From Candidatus Cloacimonadota bacterium (GTDB lineage Bacteria > Cloacimonadota > Cloacimonadia > Cloacimonadales > TCS61), in the NCBI GenBank assembly GCA_030592835.1, contig JAUVIJ010000123.1, forward strand, positions 1 through 6,159: a stretch of 6,159 nt of DNA, written 5' to 3'. Each line of letters begins with the position of its first letter. The stretch's first letter is position 1. A model generated the notes under the pieces. That model had not been told where the DNA came from. It was given only the letters and a program-made list of their open reading frames with translations, and did no database searches. Shown here piece by piece: positions 1-5,030 of this stretch. The position numbers and the translations under genes were made by a program.

Positions 1-144
1 GATCGCTTTTTTATTATTGTCCTGTCCAGGTGATGCCAGACTTTCCAGAACCAGGACTTTAATTTTTTTCTCAGCAAGAGCCAGTGCTGTCGGAACTCCA
101 GTAGAACCAGCTCCGATCACGATAACATCGAAATTCCTACTCAT
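1..144 (-). CDS. DAO-family FAD-dependent oxidoreductase, beta-type dehydrogenase subunit (N-terminal 48 residues only)
   Basis: Seen: an ATG at 144 opens a frame that runs off the left edge, so only 48 residues are present. They begin MSRNFDVIVIGAGSTGVPTA, a beta-strand followed by the FAD dinucleotide-binding loop GAGSTG (residues 11-16), and a second strand KVLVLE ends in Glu34, the usual ribose-binding acidic residue. The next stretch, SPGQDNNKKAI, matches what I know of the SxGQxxNKxAIGG segment of DAO-type beta subunits. A GGAGG site (150-154) lies 5 nt upstream, inside the end of the preceding gene, and the start overlaps that gene's stop by 8 nt, which indicates translational coupling. 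Family knowledge: such subunits (HcnC, sarcosine oxidase beta, dye-linked proline dehydrogenase beta) oxidise an amino or imino acid at FAD. Inference: catalytic subunit partnered with the 694-residue protein. The substrate cannot be told from this fragment. Confidence 0.88.
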   Translation of the reverse strand, partial: MSRNFDVIVIGAGSTGVPTALALAEKKIKVLVLESLASPGQDNNKKAI

Positions 145-2221
145 CGGTTCCTCCCGAGTCTCCGGCGAATCTTCCCAATGGAACTTCCACAAAAAGTGGT
201 CTACGGGTGTTGGATTCTACCTCATTCGATTTAATACCTTCCTGACGGAAAAGCTGTTTGATTAGAAAATCACATGTTTTGGCTCCACAGGGTCCCATTC
301 CTGCTCTGGTTATAGCTTTTATCTGGTTAAGATCGGTCACTCCTTTTCTGATCAATTTCCTGACTTCACCAGCAGTAACTCTTTCACAAAGACAGACCAT
401 TTCATCATCTTTAAGTTCGTCAGGATAGATGATCTGATTCTGAAGTTGAGAGACTTTTTCATTTTGGATCCGGAAAGAAACGATCTTTTTGGCTACGGCT
501 TTTGCTGCTCTGATCCTGATGAGCTGGGTTCTGTTGTTGGCTTTCACATCCACAATCTCTGTAACCATAAATTTACCCAGATCGTTGCCGTTAATATCAT
601 CGGCTTGGATCAGATCACCCTCTGTTATCTTGTGATTTTTTACTTCATAGGGCAGGGTTACAGTAGGATTATCCTGATCTTTTCTATAATCAACCAGAGT
701 TATGGCAAGACCGGGACAGATGGCAACACATTTCCCACATCCAATACAGCTTCCTTTATAATAGGGCAGACCCATGACAGGATTTCCTTCAATGATAATG
801 GAATTAGTGGGACAGATTGTGGAACAGGGATTACAGGGAATTTCTTGAAGACAATGTATGATCGGGATCACACCACTTTCTTCTTCTGGAATCTTCTGAA
901 TACAAATTTCTCCTGGTTCTGATTTTAGAATCTCAGCTTTTTCATACCAGCTTTCGGGGATTTCGGGAATATTGGCTCCCAGATCCCGGGCTATTTGCAA
1001 TCCGACAATTTTTCCGTTGAACATGGCTGAGGAGGCTTCTGCGATTTCCAGAGCATCTCCGGCAGCAAAAACTTTTATTCCCGCAGCTTCTGCTTCCTCT
1101 GCAAACTCACTTACCGGTTCCAGACCGACGGCTATCAGTAAAGTATCACAGTCAAAGGTTTTTTCTGTTCCGGTTAATGGATTGAAGTTCCGATCTATTT
1201 CTGATATTGTTACAGAAGAAATACTCTCATCGCCATTGGCGGAAATAATAGTATGGGATGTAAAAATAGGTACACCCAGTCTTTTTAGTTTATCAGCATG
1301 TACTTTATAACCACCGCATCGAGGTAGCGCCTCCACAAGACCAACGACTTCGATTCCCGCCTGCAGAGCATGATAACCTGCGATCAGACCAACATTACCA
1401 CCACCGACTATGAAAAGGCGATCGGTCGGTTTAACCAGATCCCTGTTTACCAGAGTTTGAAAAGCGCCGGCACCGTAAATTCCAGCCAGAGTATTGCCTT
1501 TGAAACGCAGGAATTTCTCCCTTGCTCCGGCTGTGTTGAGGATGATCTCCGGTTTTACCAGCCTGTATTTATCCTTATTGATAATGCCTGCCAGTTTATC
1601 GGAAAATATATAGAGGGCTATACTATTAGTCCAGACCTCTATATTGGGTTCATTTGCCACTTTTTCAGCAAGCATTTTTCCGATATCGTTACCCCTGGTT
1701 CCGGCGTAGGAATCTTCTACAGAACCGAAAAATTTATGGGTTTGTAGAACCAGCTTTCCACCCAGTTCATTTTTATCATCGACGATCAGGGTTTTTATCC
1801 CGTTCTTACCTAATTGAATGGCTGCAGAAAGACCGGCAGGACCTCCACCGACTATGAGGACTTGGGTCTTATATGTATCTATGTCATGAAGTTTTTTATC
1901 GATATCTGATGCTGGAAGATCCGGAAGCCCTTCAACAGATTGAACTCTCATGGCTTCTGTAACCTCCGTCATGCAGGATTTTACCGGGACGCCGTCAGCA
2001 ATTACAGTGCATTTGGCACACTGACCATTGGCACAGTATATTCCCTGGGCACTTCCATCCCGGGGATGATGTCCGAAGATTCTGATATCATTGGCAAAAA
2101 GAGCGGAAGAGATCACTTCTCCCTCCCGGGCTTTCAGAGGTTTTCCATTCCAGTAAAAGACAAATTCATTTTTTTCTACAATTGGTAGAATTGGATGCTG
2201 TTTAATTCGATTATCACTCAT
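137..2221 (-). CDS. Iron-sulfur flavoprotein, fused HcnA/HcnB-like (sarcosine oxidase alpha-type) dehydrogenase subunit with inserted ferredoxin module
   Basis: Seen (694 residues), in order: an N-terminal Fer2_4-type [2Fe-2S] domain (about 18-98; Cys63, 68, 71, 83); an FAD-binding fold with GGGPAG at 125-130; an NAD-type fold with GGGNVG at 273-278; a closing FAD segment FAAGDA around 385-390; a ferredoxin-like insert (about 453-512) with Cys457, 463, 466, 470 and a classic CxxCxxCxxxCP at Cys492-502; and a BFD-type [2Fe-2S] domain with CxC at 610/612 and Cys645/650 in a GMGPCGAKTC context. Family knowledge: HcnA plus HcnB fusions of this order are electron-transfer subunits of cyanide synthase, sarcosine oxidase, opine oxidase and dye-linked proline or hydroxyproline dehydrogenases. 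Inference: a cytoplasmic complex with the coupled downstream FAD subunit, oxidising an amino or imino acid. The start is ATG at 2221, with GGAG (2228-2231) 6 nt upstream. Which substrate and which acceptor (NAD, ferredoxin, quinone) is not decided by sequence alone. Confidence 0.93.
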   Translation of the reverse strand: MSDNRIKQHPILPIVEKNEFVFYWNGKPLKAREGEVISSALFANDIRIFGHHPRDGSAQGIYCANGQCAKCTVIADGVPVKSCMTEVTEAMRVQSVEGLPDLPASDIDKKLHDIDTYKTQVLIVGGGPAGLSAAIQLGKNGIKTLIVDDKNELGGKLVLQTHKFFGSVEDSYAGTRGNDIGKMLAEKVANEPNIEVWTNSIALYIFSDKLAGIINKDKYRLVKPEIILNTAGAREKFLRFKGNTLAGIYGAGAFQTLVNRDLVKPTDRLFIVGGGNVGLIAGYHALQAGIEVVGLVEALPRCGGYKVHADKLKRLGVPIFTSHTIISANGDESISSVTISEIDRNFNPLTGTEKTFDCDTLLIAVGLEPVSEFAEEAEAAGIKVFAAGDALEIAEASSAMFNGKIVGLQIARDLGANIPEIPESWYEKAEILKSEPGEICIQKIPEEESGVIPIIHCLQEIPCNPCSTICPTNSIIIEGNPVMGLPYYKGSCIGCGKCVAICPGLAITLVDYRKDQDNPTVTLPYEVKNHKITEGDLIQADDINGNDLGKFMVTEIVDVKANNRTQLIRIRAAKAVAKKIVSFRIQNEKVSQLQNQIIYPDELKDDEMVCLCERVTAGEVRKLIRKGVTDLNQIKAITRAGMGPCGAKTCDFLIKQLFRQEGIKSNEVESNTRRPLFVEVPLGRFAGDSGGTDE

Positions 2222-2251
2222 TTAGTACTCCAAATCCATGATTAAGAGCTT

Positions 2252-2281
2252 TTTAAAAGTTAAGATAATATGTAATGTCAA
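2252..2281 (-). promoter_or_regulatory. Possible sigma70-type promoter for the dehydrogenase operon
   Basis: On the minus strand a perfect TTGACA (2281-2276) is followed after 18 nt by TTTAAA (2257-2252), which matches 4 of 6 consensus positions. It sits 31 nt upstream of the ATG at 2221, with the GGAG ribosome-binding site in between. The -35 is convincing and the -10 is weak; the surroundings are very AT-rich, so chance matches are easy. No terminator-like structure with a T-tract was seen between this gene and the lipoprotein gene, so read-through from 2386 is an alternative. Confidence 0.35.
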
Positions 2282-2385
2282 GGAAAAGGTTATAAAATAT
2301 TACTACTTTTCAATAAACCTCTATTGCATTATCTGGGCTAAAGGCTTCTTCCACGTAAAAGAAAAAGCTGAGGGAATCTTAGTTT

Positions 2386-2799
2386 TTATTTAAAGATCAC
2401 AGCAATAGCTGAAGCTGTTTTATGTACTACAATATTCGGATGAGAATGAATGATGTGTCGTTTCCAGGGACCTCTCCTGACAACAGTATGATGTTTATTC
2501 CAGTAAACATCTTTATCGATATCATATTCGATCATCATGAGTCCGTCGGCACCAATTTCTCTGGCTTTTTCAATGATCAAGGCATCGAGTTGTGGTTTGC
2601 GAGCATTCCTGCCAAGCTCTGCCTGAATCACACCAATAACCTGATGAGGTCTTTCAATCTTTCCCGTACGGAAAATAATATCCTCGTCAACTTTTTTGGG
2701 AACTACCTGATAATCATCAAATGTCTGAATGAATCTGACGTTGGAAGCACAACCCACTAATAGAATTAATACAAGAATAACCAGTAAAAAGTTTCTCAT
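2386..2799 (-). CDS. Small putative outer-membrane lipoprotein
   Basis: Seen: 137 residues with a short N-terminus (MRN), a hydrophobic run (residues 4-15) and the lipobox LVGC with Cys17, so the mature protein would be a 121-residue lipid-anchored polypeptide. Ala-Ser follows the Cys, with no Asp at +2, which in enterobacteria would mean outer-membrane sorting. The mature part has a segment around 50-92 (HQVIGVIQAEL, then LIIEKAREIGADGLMMIEYD). This resembles the 'lysine-alanine helix then GAD-G strand' pattern of YbjQ-like and Rcs-stress-lipoprotein-like small folds; that resemblance is an inference. The C-terminal third is rich in His (103, 104, 115, 118, 120, 126). The start is well supported: AAGGAGG (2814-2808) lies 8 nt upstream. 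It is a single gene, divergent from the methyltransferase and 164 nt upstream of the dehydrogenase operon on the same strand. Function unknown. Confidence 0.85.
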   Translation of the reverse strand: MRNFLLVILVLILLVGCASNVRFIQTFDDYQVVPKKVDEDIIFRTGKIERPHQVIGVIQAELGRNARKPQLDALIIEKAREIGADGLMMIEYDIDKDVYWNKHHTVVRRGPWKRHIIHSHPNIVVHKTASAIAVIFK

Positions 2800-2807
2800 G
2801 ATACAAG

Positions 2808-2828
2808 CCTCCTTTTTTATTCAGTATA
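2808..2828 (-). promoter_or_regulatory. Strong ribosome-binding site and possible -10 box of the lipoprotein gene
   Basis: AAGGAGG (2814-2808) fixes the lipoprotein start. Just upstream, TATACT (2828-2823) could be a -10 element, which would give a leader of only about 17 nt. No good -35 hexamer is visible 16-18 nt further up, so the promoter part is tentative. The opposite strand reads TATAAT (2825-2830) at the same place, but also lacks a -35. Confidence 0.4.
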
Positions 2829-2911
2829 ATGGTTCTGTATAAATAATTAGATTATCTATCTCACCTTCCTGTCTTCGTTACAGCAAATCGAAACTACGAC
2901 ATGGCAAGCAT

Positions 2912-2971
2912 TCCCTCTCGGTAATTGCCGGAGGGATGACTTCAATTTTCCTTCTCCTATTAATGAGAAGG
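2912..2971. repeat. Two adjacent short hairpins (REP-like)
   Basis: The first hairpin pairs TCCCTC (2912-2917) and CGG (2919-2921) with CCG (2928-2930) and GAGGGA (2931-2936), with one bulged T and loop TAATTG. The second pairs CCTTCTC (2950-2956) with GAGAAGG (2965-2971) around loop CTATTAAT, and is followed by GGTTCAGGGGATGAG. Neither is followed by a T-tract on either strand, and both lie upstream of both flanking genes, so they are not obvious terminators. The second resembles the pyrimidine/purine palindromes that recur between genes in many bacterial genomes; that is an inference, since only one copy is present here. Confidence 0.5.
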
Positions 2972-3048
2972 GGTTCAGGGGATGAGTTTTTTCTGAAAAA
3001 TTTTCATTATTCTTGATAATCATCGTACAATCAGTTTACAATCTTTAT

Positions 3049-3102
3049 AACCTTCCGATCTTTCTTATGGTGAGCTTGCTGTCAGATAAAGATCGGAAGG
3101 TT
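3049..3102 (+). repeat. Inverted-repeat hairpin element, copy 1
   Basis: AACCTTCCGATCTTT (3049-3063) is exactly complementary to AAAGATCGGAAGGTT (3088-3102), a 15-bp stem. The inner part carries CTTATGGTGA (3064-3073), shared with copy 2. The reverse complement of 4514-4567 aligns with it along its whole length with a one-nucleotide length difference. One stem position differs as a pair (C-G here, T-A in copy 2), so pairing is conserved. It lies between divergent genes, upstream of both, so it cannot be a terminator for either annotated gene. A dispersed palindromic repeat or small non-autonomous element fits better. No target-site duplication is obvious. Confidence 0.75.
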
Positions 3103-3293
3103 TTATTAGTCAGCATACAACAACTATACGATATTCCTTAACAAAGAATTTTCTGAATCACTTCTTCTGTAATTATAGACCCAAAATTACTTAAAAGGCA
3201 GTACTTTTATACAGTAATGTTCTTATCTGTTGTCAATTTATATAAGCAAATACCCGAGATTACGCTTTTTCGCTGCTCTCTGAACCATTTCAG

Positions 3294-3308
3294 GTCAGAA
3301 AATCTGAC
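3294..3308. promoter_or_regulatory. 15-nt palindrome, possible operator
   Basis: GTCAGA (3294-3299) and TCTGAC (3303-3308) flank a central AAA, a perfect 6-bp inverted repeat about 80 nt upstream of the methyltransferase start and upstream of its possible -35. The symmetric short-spacer form suits a dimeric DNA-binding protein. A three-base loop makes it a poor RNA hairpin, and no T-tract follows. Only one copy is seen, so chance cannot be excluded. Confidence 0.25.
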
Positions 3309-3331
3309 GACAATTCTTCTTACAGAAAATT

Positions 3332-3360
3332 TTGTTTACAATATTTCAGTAAAATATTAG
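3332..3360 (+). promoter_or_regulatory. Possible promoter of the RNA methyltransferase gene with a 7-bp inverted repeat
   Basis: TTGTTT (3332-3337), a 17-nt spacer and TATTAG (3355-3360) form a weak sigma70-like promoter, giving a leader of about 20 nt that includes AAAGGA (3375-3380), 6 nt before the ATG. AATATTT (3340-3346) and AAATATT (3352-3358) form an inverted repeat around CAGTA that would overlap the spacer and -10. AT-richness makes both matches weak evidence. Confidence 0.3.
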
Positions 3361-3386
3361 AGTCAAATCATTTTAAAGGAATTCTA

Positions 3387-4163
3387 ATGAAATTTTCCCG
3401 AAAAAAATTCTCGGATTTCAGCACAGGCAAAAAAAATCGGATCCTGGAAAAGTTTATCATTGAGATCGAGCGCAATTGGCAGTTAACTAAAAAACGTATA
3501 TCATTGCTTCAGGAATTCAGCAATTGCCTGATTTGGTCAGATCATCTGGATCAGGAAACTATCGGGCTGAATATTTCACCGGATCTTACCTACGAAAAGT
3601 TTCTGGAAATAGTTGTTCCCCTGGAACAGCTTGTGTCCGGGGATGTCAGGGATAAAGATATTCTGATCCTGAAAGAAGACGGTTTAAAAGAGATAAAGAA
3701 TACTCTTCCGGTAGTCCTATTGCTGCATAACCTGAGATCTGCTTTCAATGTGGGTGCTATCTTCAGAACTGCAGAATGTTTGCAGATAGAAAAGATCTAT
3801 CTTTCCGGTTATACTCCGACCCCGGAAAATCCCAAACTCCGGGAGACCGCTATGGGCACCGATCGCAGAATCGAATGGCAGAAAGTTGATGATCCCTTCT
3901 CCTTGCTCGTAGAACTTAAAAGTAATGATTACAGGATCTATGCTTTGGAGACAACAGCGGAAGCGGAGTCGATTTATAAAGCCGATCTGGATTTTCCCTG
4001 CTGTCTTATCCTGGGGAATGAAGCCCTAGGTATTACCGAAGTTATGCTGAGAAAAGCCGACCGGATCCTTAGAATTCCGGTTAGAGGCTGGAAAAATTCA
4101 TTAAATGTGGGAGTAGCTTTTGCTGTCTGCGGTTATGAAATACTGAGAAGAAGTGAATTATGA
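3387..4163 (+). CDS. TrmH/SpoU-family RNA 2'-O-ribose methyltransferase
   Basis: Seen (258 residues): the three SPOUT motifs in the C-terminal part. Motif 1 is LLHNLRSAFNVGAIFRTAE (112-130; Asn115, Arg127, Glu130). Motif 2 is LILGNEALGI (207-216). Motif 3 is RIPVRGWKNSLNVGVAFAV (229-247; Ser238, Leu239, Asn240). Family knowledge: motifs 2 and 3 form the trefoil knot that binds S-adenosylmethionine, motif 1 contains the catalytic Arg, and the enzymes act as dimers, methylating the 2'-OH of a tRNA or rRNA nucleotide. Residues 1-105 are basic at the start, then mostly helical-looking, and do not look to me like the L30e-like substrate domain of RlmB-type enzymes, so the target RNA is not predictable. 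The start is ATG with AAAGGA 6 nt upstream. The gene stands alone on the plus strand, flanked on both sides by copies of the same hairpin element. Confidence 0.92.
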   Translation: MKFSRKKFSDFSTGKKNRILEKFIIEIERNWQLTKKRISLLQEFSNCLIWSDHLDQETIGLNISPDLTYEKFLEIVVPLEQLVSGDVRDKDILILKEDGLKEIKNTLPVVLLLHNLRSAFNVGAIFRTAECLQIEKIYLSGYTPTPENPKLRETAMGTDRRIEWQKVDDPFSLLVELKSNDYRIYALETTAEAESIYKADLDFPCCLILGNEALGITEVMLRKADRILRIPVRGWKNSLNVGVAFAVCGYEILRRSEL

Positions 4164-4167
4164 AAGA

Positions 4168-4220
4168 AACTCTACGAAACCTATCTTGCAGGATTTCTTC
4201 GTAAGAGATTTCGTAGAGTT
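4168..4220 (+). terminator. Hairpin just after the methyltransferase stop, possible terminator without T-tract
   Basis: AACTCTACGAAA (4168-4179) is fully complementary to TTTCGTAGAGTT (4209-4220), and the intervening 29 nt contain a further TCTT/AAGA pair (4184-4187 with 4203-4206). The stem begins 4 nt after the TGA at 4161-4163, where a transcript end or 3' stabiliser would be expected. The following sequence, CGATTGAAAG, is not T-rich, so it is not a canonical intrinsic terminator. It could be a mRNA 3'-end protector or another palindromic repeat. Confidence 0.4.
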
Positions 4221-4509
4221 CGATTGAAAGAGAGAAATCAGGAAAAATGAATCGTGATTCGTGGAGAAAGTGACAAGTAACGACATGGAGAAAAGGCAAC
4301 GGGGAGAGCGAGTGATAAAGCGATAGAAAGACTGGCTGAAAAAATGTAAATAGAAAATAAGAAAGAAGTTAGAGAATTGTTATGGTGCTTGTCTTGCCGA
4401 AATATTGTGTAGGCAGAAGCGGAGTCGAACCATGAATGTTGAATTAACATGCAACTTGCTTGTATCGGCGTAATGTAATGTAGCTGGATGATTTGTATTT
4501 ATATATAGC

Positions 4510-4570
4510 AAAAACCTTCCGATTTTTATCTTATAGAAAAATTCACCATAAGAAAAATCGGAAGGTTTTT
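4510..4570 (-). repeat. Inverted-repeat hairpin element, copy 2; possible bidirectional terminator
   Basis: AAAAACCTTCCGATTTTT (4510-4527) is exactly complementary to 4553-4570, an 18-bp stem. After a 2-nt bulge it continues with CTTAT (4530-4534) pairing with ATAAG (4548-4552). Read on the minus strand it is the same element as 3049-3102, sharing the arms and the inner CTTATGGTGA. Each strand ends the stem with five T's, and the copy lies between convergent genes about 140 nt beyond the end of the 86-residue gene, so it could stop transcription from both sides. Copy 1 sits between divergent genes, so termination is unlikely to be the element's general reason for existing. Confidence 0.75.
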
Positions 4571-4578
4571 CAATCTTT

Positions 4579-4609
4579 GTTCCAGTTACTCCGTTGAATA
4601 ACGGGGAAC
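4579..4609. repeat. Bulged hairpin in the convergent intergenic region
   Basis: GTTCC (4579-4583) pairs with GGAAC (4605-4609), and CCGTT (4591-4595) pairs with AACGG (4600-4604) around a GAAT tetraloop. The two stems are contiguous on the 3' side, with a 7-nt bulge on the 5' side. No T-tract follows on either strand. It lies 8 nt beyond hairpin element copy 2 and may belong to the same transcript-end region. Role unknown. Confidence 0.35.
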
Positions 4610-4702
4610 CAACGATCTATTAAGTTAAATCAATCGACTTATTTCAGGATGCTTTTAAACTTCTTTTCCCCAATTCCTGATCCATACTACCTATGTTCTT
4701 CC

Positions 4703-4726
4703 AACTTTTCAACTTTTCAACTTTTC
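4703..4726. repeat. Three tandem copies of an 8-nt unit overlapping a stop codon
   Basis: AACTTTTC occurs three times in a row (4703-4710, 4711-4718, 4719-4726), with a degenerate relative, AACTTTTT, at 4734-4741. On the minus strand the array encodes the tail KLKS and the TGA stop (4711-4709) of the 86-residue protein. Eight is not a multiple of three, so gain or loss of a unit by slippage would change the protein's C-terminus. Confidence 0.7.
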
Positions 4727-4969
4727 ACTTTCTAACTTTTTTGCATCTTTTTTAAAAATCCGGTTATTTTCTTGTTTAACCAAACCACTTCTCAATAGAT
4801 CATCAATAATGACTTTGGCAAAATATTTGTCCGATTGGAAATGACAATCATCGGGAAAGCTTTTTTTCATTTCCTGTTTACTGATACGATCGAGAATTTC
4901 CAGAATATCATCTCGTGTAATCCCTTTATCAGTAATTTTCTGGAATATTTTACGTTCGATAGGTCGCAT
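4709..4969 (-). CDS. Small unrecognised basic protein, possibly winged-helix-like
   Basis: Seen: 86 residues, charged, with no signal peptide or membrane segment, so probably cytoplasmic. It reads as helix (MRPIERKIFQKITDKG), helix (TRDDILEILDRISKQEM), a linker containing DDCHF, helix (KYFAKVIIDDLLRSG) and a strand pair (LVKQENNRIFK), followed by a Lys-rich tail. The last helix plus hairpin resembles the recognition helix and wing of small winged-helix proteins; that is an inference from pattern only. The start is supported by GGAGG (4981-4977), 7 nt upstream. This site directly follows the T-tract of the terminator ending the membrane-protein operon. The final residues come from an octamer repeat array and may be recent. 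Expression probably depends on terminator read-through or on a promoter in the end of the upstream gene, where I see no convincing one. I do not recognise the family. Confidence 0.7.
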   Translation of the reverse strand: MRPIERKIFQKITDKGITRDDILEILDRISKQEMKKSFPDDCHFQSDKYFAKVIIDDLLRSGLVKQENNRIFKKDAKKLESEKLKS

Positions 4970-4981
4970 TGACCAACCTCC

Positions 4982-5012
4982 AAAAAAAGCCCGGAATAAA
5001 GTTTCCGGGCTT
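4982..5012 (-). terminator. Intrinsic terminator of the membrane-protein operon
   Basis: On the minus strand AAGCCCGGAA (5012-5003) pairs with TTCCGGGCTT (4996-4987) around a 6-nt loop. The GC-rich stem runs into a T-tract that ends at 4982. The hairpin begins 18 nt past the stop codon of the 200-residue protein (5031-5033), a textbook arrangement. Unusually, the ribosome-binding site of the next gene (4981-4977) starts at the very next base, so the hairpin also lies in the leader of any transcript reading through to the 86-residue gene. Confidence 0.9.
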
Positions 5013-5030
5013 GAATATATAAATCAGATT

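Larger units (their letters stand above)
2800..3386. other. Non-coding region between divergent genes, rich in hairpins
   Basis: No open frame with a ribosome-binding site is visible in these 587 nt. The stretch holds, in order: the lipoprotein leader; two adjacent hairpins (2912-2971); the ~55-nt inverted-repeat element (3049-3102); a weaker stem with ATTACT (3186-3191) opposite AGTAAT (3213-3218) and AAAAG (3193-3197) opposite CTTTT (3204-3208), around loop GCAGTA; the 15-nt palindrome at 3294-3308; and the methyltransferase promoter area. It is much longer than two divergent promoters need. No tRNA or recognisable riboswitch was seen. Confidence 0.7.
4164..4708. other. Non-coding region between convergent genes
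   Basis: These 545 nt carry no supported gene. They hold a long-stem hairpin (4168-4220), a strongly purine-rich stretch on the plus strand (about 4221-4378), a pair of degenerate direct repeats starting TGCTTGT at 4386 and 4457 (about 21 of 31 positions alike), hairpin element copy 2 (4510-4570), another hairpin (4579-4609), and octamer repeats that enter the end of the 86-residue gene. Short frames here lack ribosome-binding sites and family character. At 4432-4442 the minus strand reads like a tRNA T-arm loop (GGTTCGACTCC), but the rest of a cloverleaf is absent. Confidence 0.7.

Noticed and set aside
446..922. Plus-strand open frame of 158 codons and similar frames at 972, 1370, 1654 and 1940
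   Set aside because: All lie opposite the 694-residue dehydrogenase gene, whose multiple cofactor motifs prove the minus-strand frame. They show no domain character.
2341..2372. Possible terminator of the lipoprotein gene (GCTTTTTC opposite GAAGAAGC on the minus strand)
   Set aside because: The stem needs a wobble pair, is A/T-dominated, and is followed by CTTTAGCCC rather than a T-tract.
4258..4326. Short plus-strand frame reading FVEKVTSNDMEKRQRGERVIKR
   Set aside because: Only 22 codons, bounded by a stop just upstream, with no ribosome-binding site. The charged composition follows from the purine-rich DNA.
4081..4450. Minus-strand open frames over the end of the methyltransferase gene and the following intergenic region
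   Set aside because: The first overlaps the motif 3 end of a real gene, and both have low-complexity compositions produced by the purine-rich plus strand. No ribosome-binding sites or family features.
4380..4500. Possible tRNA on the minus strand, because GGTTCGACTCC at 4442-4432 matches a T-arm loop with a following CTTCTGCCTA
   Set aside because: The T-stem pairs at only about three of five positions, no matching 5' acceptor strand (AGGCAGA) lies upstream, there is no CCA, and no anticodon or D arm can be folded.
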